Origin: an uncultured Rikenellaceae bacterium
GTDB taxonomy: Bacteria > Bacteroidota > Bacteroidia > Bacteroidales > Rikenellaceae
Direction of reading: 5' to 3'
Assembly: GCA_947176715.1 (NCBI GenBank)
Contig: CAMWRR010000104.1
Location: forward strand, 1 to 6,650
DNA length: 6,650 bases
Shown here: piece by piece, positions 5,670 through 6,650 of the stretch
How positions within the stretch are numbered: the first letter of the stretch is position 1
Layout of the letters: every line of letters starts with the position of its first letter
Program-made: the position numbers and the translations under genes
Notes under the pieces: generated by a model
What the model saw: the letters and a program-made list of their open reading frames with translations, nothing else
What the model was told of the DNA's origin: nothing
Database searches by the model: none

Positions 5670-6527
5670 ATGTTTCGCAGGATTTTTAAACGGACTGCGG
5701 GGGAGCCCCTCAGCGACATATCGCCGATAGACGAAACGTTCGTTCCGGACGCCAAATTCCAGCATACCGACGCCCACTCCCAGTTAGAGGTGCGAGGACT
5801 CAACCTCTCCATCGACGGGCAGGCCATACTCAAGGATGTCAACCTGCAGATACCTAAAAACAAGGTTACCTGCATAATAGGCCCCTCCGGATGCGGCAAA
5901 TCTACTCTGCTCAAGACATTCAACCGCCTCATCGACTCGGTGGAGGGTGTTAAGATAGACGGACGCATAACACTGGGCGACTGCGACATAATAGAGAGCA
6001 ATGGCGCAGAGCTGATAGAGCTTCGTCGTCGTATAGGGCTCGTGCCCCAGAGGCCGTGTCCGTTGCCCATGTCCATATTCGACAACGTAGCCTACGGCTG
6101 TCGCATTCACGGCATAAGGGGACGTCGTCAGCTCGAAGCCGTTGTAAGGCACTATCTGCAGGAGGTGGGGCTTTGGAGCGAGGTAAAAGATCGCCTCCGC
6201 GAGCCTGCCACACGGCTATCCATAGGGCAACAGCAGCGTCTGTGTCTGGCCCGCAGCTTGGCCGTAGAACCGGAGTTCATACTCGCCGACGAGGCCACAT
6301 CAGCGCTCGACCCCATATCGAGCAAGACGGTAGAGGACCTATTCGTCAAGCTCAAAGAGCACTACTCCATAATAATGGTCACCCACACCCTACGTCAGGC
6401 ATTGCGCATAGCCGACTACATAGTTTTCATATACATGGGCGAAGTGGTAGAGGCCGGCGACAAAGACACGTTCATGAACTCCCAAAACGAACTGACACAG
6501 AAATACCTGAAAGGCGTATTCAGCTGA
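5670..6527 (+). CDS. pstB: PstB, ATP-binding subunit of the phosphate ABC transporter, divergent motifs and N-terminal extension
   Basis: This encodes 285 residues, against about 250-260 for most PstB proteins. The difference is a leader of about 39 residues with a basic start (MFRRIFKR) before the usual first strand LEVRGLNLS. ABC motifs in order are Walker A GPSGCGKST (71-79), a Q-loop with Q127 in VPQRPCPLPMSI (the P-M-S-I-F-D-N stretch is a PstB hallmark), signature L183-S-I-G-Q187 followed by QQRLCLAR, Walker B ending D207-E208 with D-loop SALDP, and switch His239 in VTHT. The signature has Ile where LSGGQ has Gly, and the Walker B region reads DEATSALDP rather than DEPTSALDP. All residues needed for ATP hydrolysis are present, so I expect an active enzyme powering PstCA. 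No Met lies between residue 1 and the core, which makes the long form the likely product, though a GTG at V41 exists. Confidence 0.93.
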   Translation: MFRRIFKRTAGEPLSDISPIDETFVPDAKFQHTDAHSQLEVRGLNLSIDGQAILKDVNLQIPKNKVTCIIGPSGCGKSTLLKTFNRLIDSVEGVKIDGRITLGDCDIIESNGAELIELRRRIGLVPQRPCPLPMSIFDNVAYGCRIHGIRGRRQLEAVVRHYLQEVGLWSEVKDRLREPATRLSIGQQQRLCLARSLAVEPEFILADEATSALDPISSKTVEDLFVKLKEHYSIIMVTHTLRQALRIADYIVFIYMGEVVEAGDKDTFMNSQNELTQKYLKGVFS

Positions 6528-6530
6528 GGC

Positions 6531-6577
6531 AGAGGCACAGCCTCTTCCGAATCAACTTTAGAGGCACGGCCTCTTTT
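6531..6577 (+). terminator. Probable double-hairpin terminator of the porin-pst operon
   Basis: Two successive perfect 6-bp stems, AGAGGC/GCCTCT with ACA and ACG loops, lie directly after pstB. The second stem is followed by TTT (6575-6577, four Ts counting the stem base), the first only by TCC. The U-tract is short, so termination may be partial and transcription could continue into a downstream phoU or other gene. Confidence 0.5.
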
Positions 6578-6588
6578 GAATCAACTTT
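6531..6588. repeat. Two tandem 29-base repeats, each containing a hairpin
   Basis: Unit one (6531-6559) and unit two (6560-6588) match at 26 of 29 positions; each has AGAGGC, a three-base loop, GCCTCT, three bases, then GAATCAACTTT. The differences are A/G in the loop (6539/6568) and CC/TT after the stem (6547-6548/6576-6577). Both stems are unchanged. The unit is not part of any gene and begins three bases after the pstB stop, whose own TGA starts another GAGGC. It could be a short interspersed repeat or the remnant of a mobile element end. Confidence 0.85.
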
Positions 6589-6650
6589 ATATGTCGGTTA
6601 CTCTGTGGAGCGAAAGTGAAAACGGCATATTTAGGAAGCGATAGGGCCGG
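6589..6650. other. Window end without a recognisable gene
   Basis: These 62 bases follow the tandem repeats. They contain only a 17-codon open frame starting at 6591, with no recognisable content. No phoU start is visible. Confidence 0.5.

Noticed and set aside
6056..6619. 187-codon plus-strand frame overlapping the end of pstB
   Set aside because: It is a different frame within a well-supported pstB, rich in Arg/Ser/His as is typical of out-of-frame reading, and crosses the hairpin repeats.
6591..6644. 17-codon frame after the tandem repeats
   Set aside because: It is too short to support and has no recognisable motif or promoter. It does not resemble the start of phoU.

Overview
The window looks like a piece of a Bacteroidales (Bacteroidota) chromosome. 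The evidence is a Bacteroides-type promoter (TTTG, 19 bp, TAnnTTTG) ahead of the main operon, no Shine-Dalgarno sequences before the genes, exported proteins whose signal peptides end in A-Q or S-Q, an OprO/P-type porin, and a GH123/DUF4091 carbohydrate-active protein typical of gut Bacteroidales. Composition is moderately GC-rich, yet isoleucine is written overwhelmingly as ATA (22 of 26 Ile codons in pstB by hand count). A Rikenellaceae/Alistipes-like source is possible, but I cannot place the genus.

Layout. Positions 22-1533 (minus strand) hold an exported glycoside hydrolase family 123-like protein. Its frame is interrupted by a TAG at 22-24, exactly inside a conserved C-terminal motif, and the family motif resumes in frame after it up to the window edge. 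Positions 1534-1900 are an AT-rich divergent intergenic region with a candidate promoter for each side and a few short repeats that could be operators. Positions 1901-6527 (plus strand) hold a tightly packed five-gene operon: phosphate-selective porin, pstS, pstC, pstA, pstB, with gaps of 20, 12, -4 and 3 bases. Immediately after pstB are two tandem 29-base repeats, each carrying a perfect 6-bp hairpin, which probably form the terminator. The last 62 bases show no gene; phoU, the usual next gene, is not within the window.

How the genes work together. The porin would let phosphate across the outer membrane, the PstS lipoprotein would capture it in the periplasm, PstC and PstA would form the inner-membrane channel, and PstB would hydrolyse ATP to drive import. 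Several family signatures are unusual: the PstS anion-binding loop, an EF-hand-like calcium loop in PstS, an LSIGQ signature and DEATSALDP in PstB with a roughly 39-residue N-terminal extension, and GDA in place of the usual GET in PstA. This suggests a divergent Pst lineage rather than a new system. I see no CRISPR array, tRNA, rRNA or complete mobile element.
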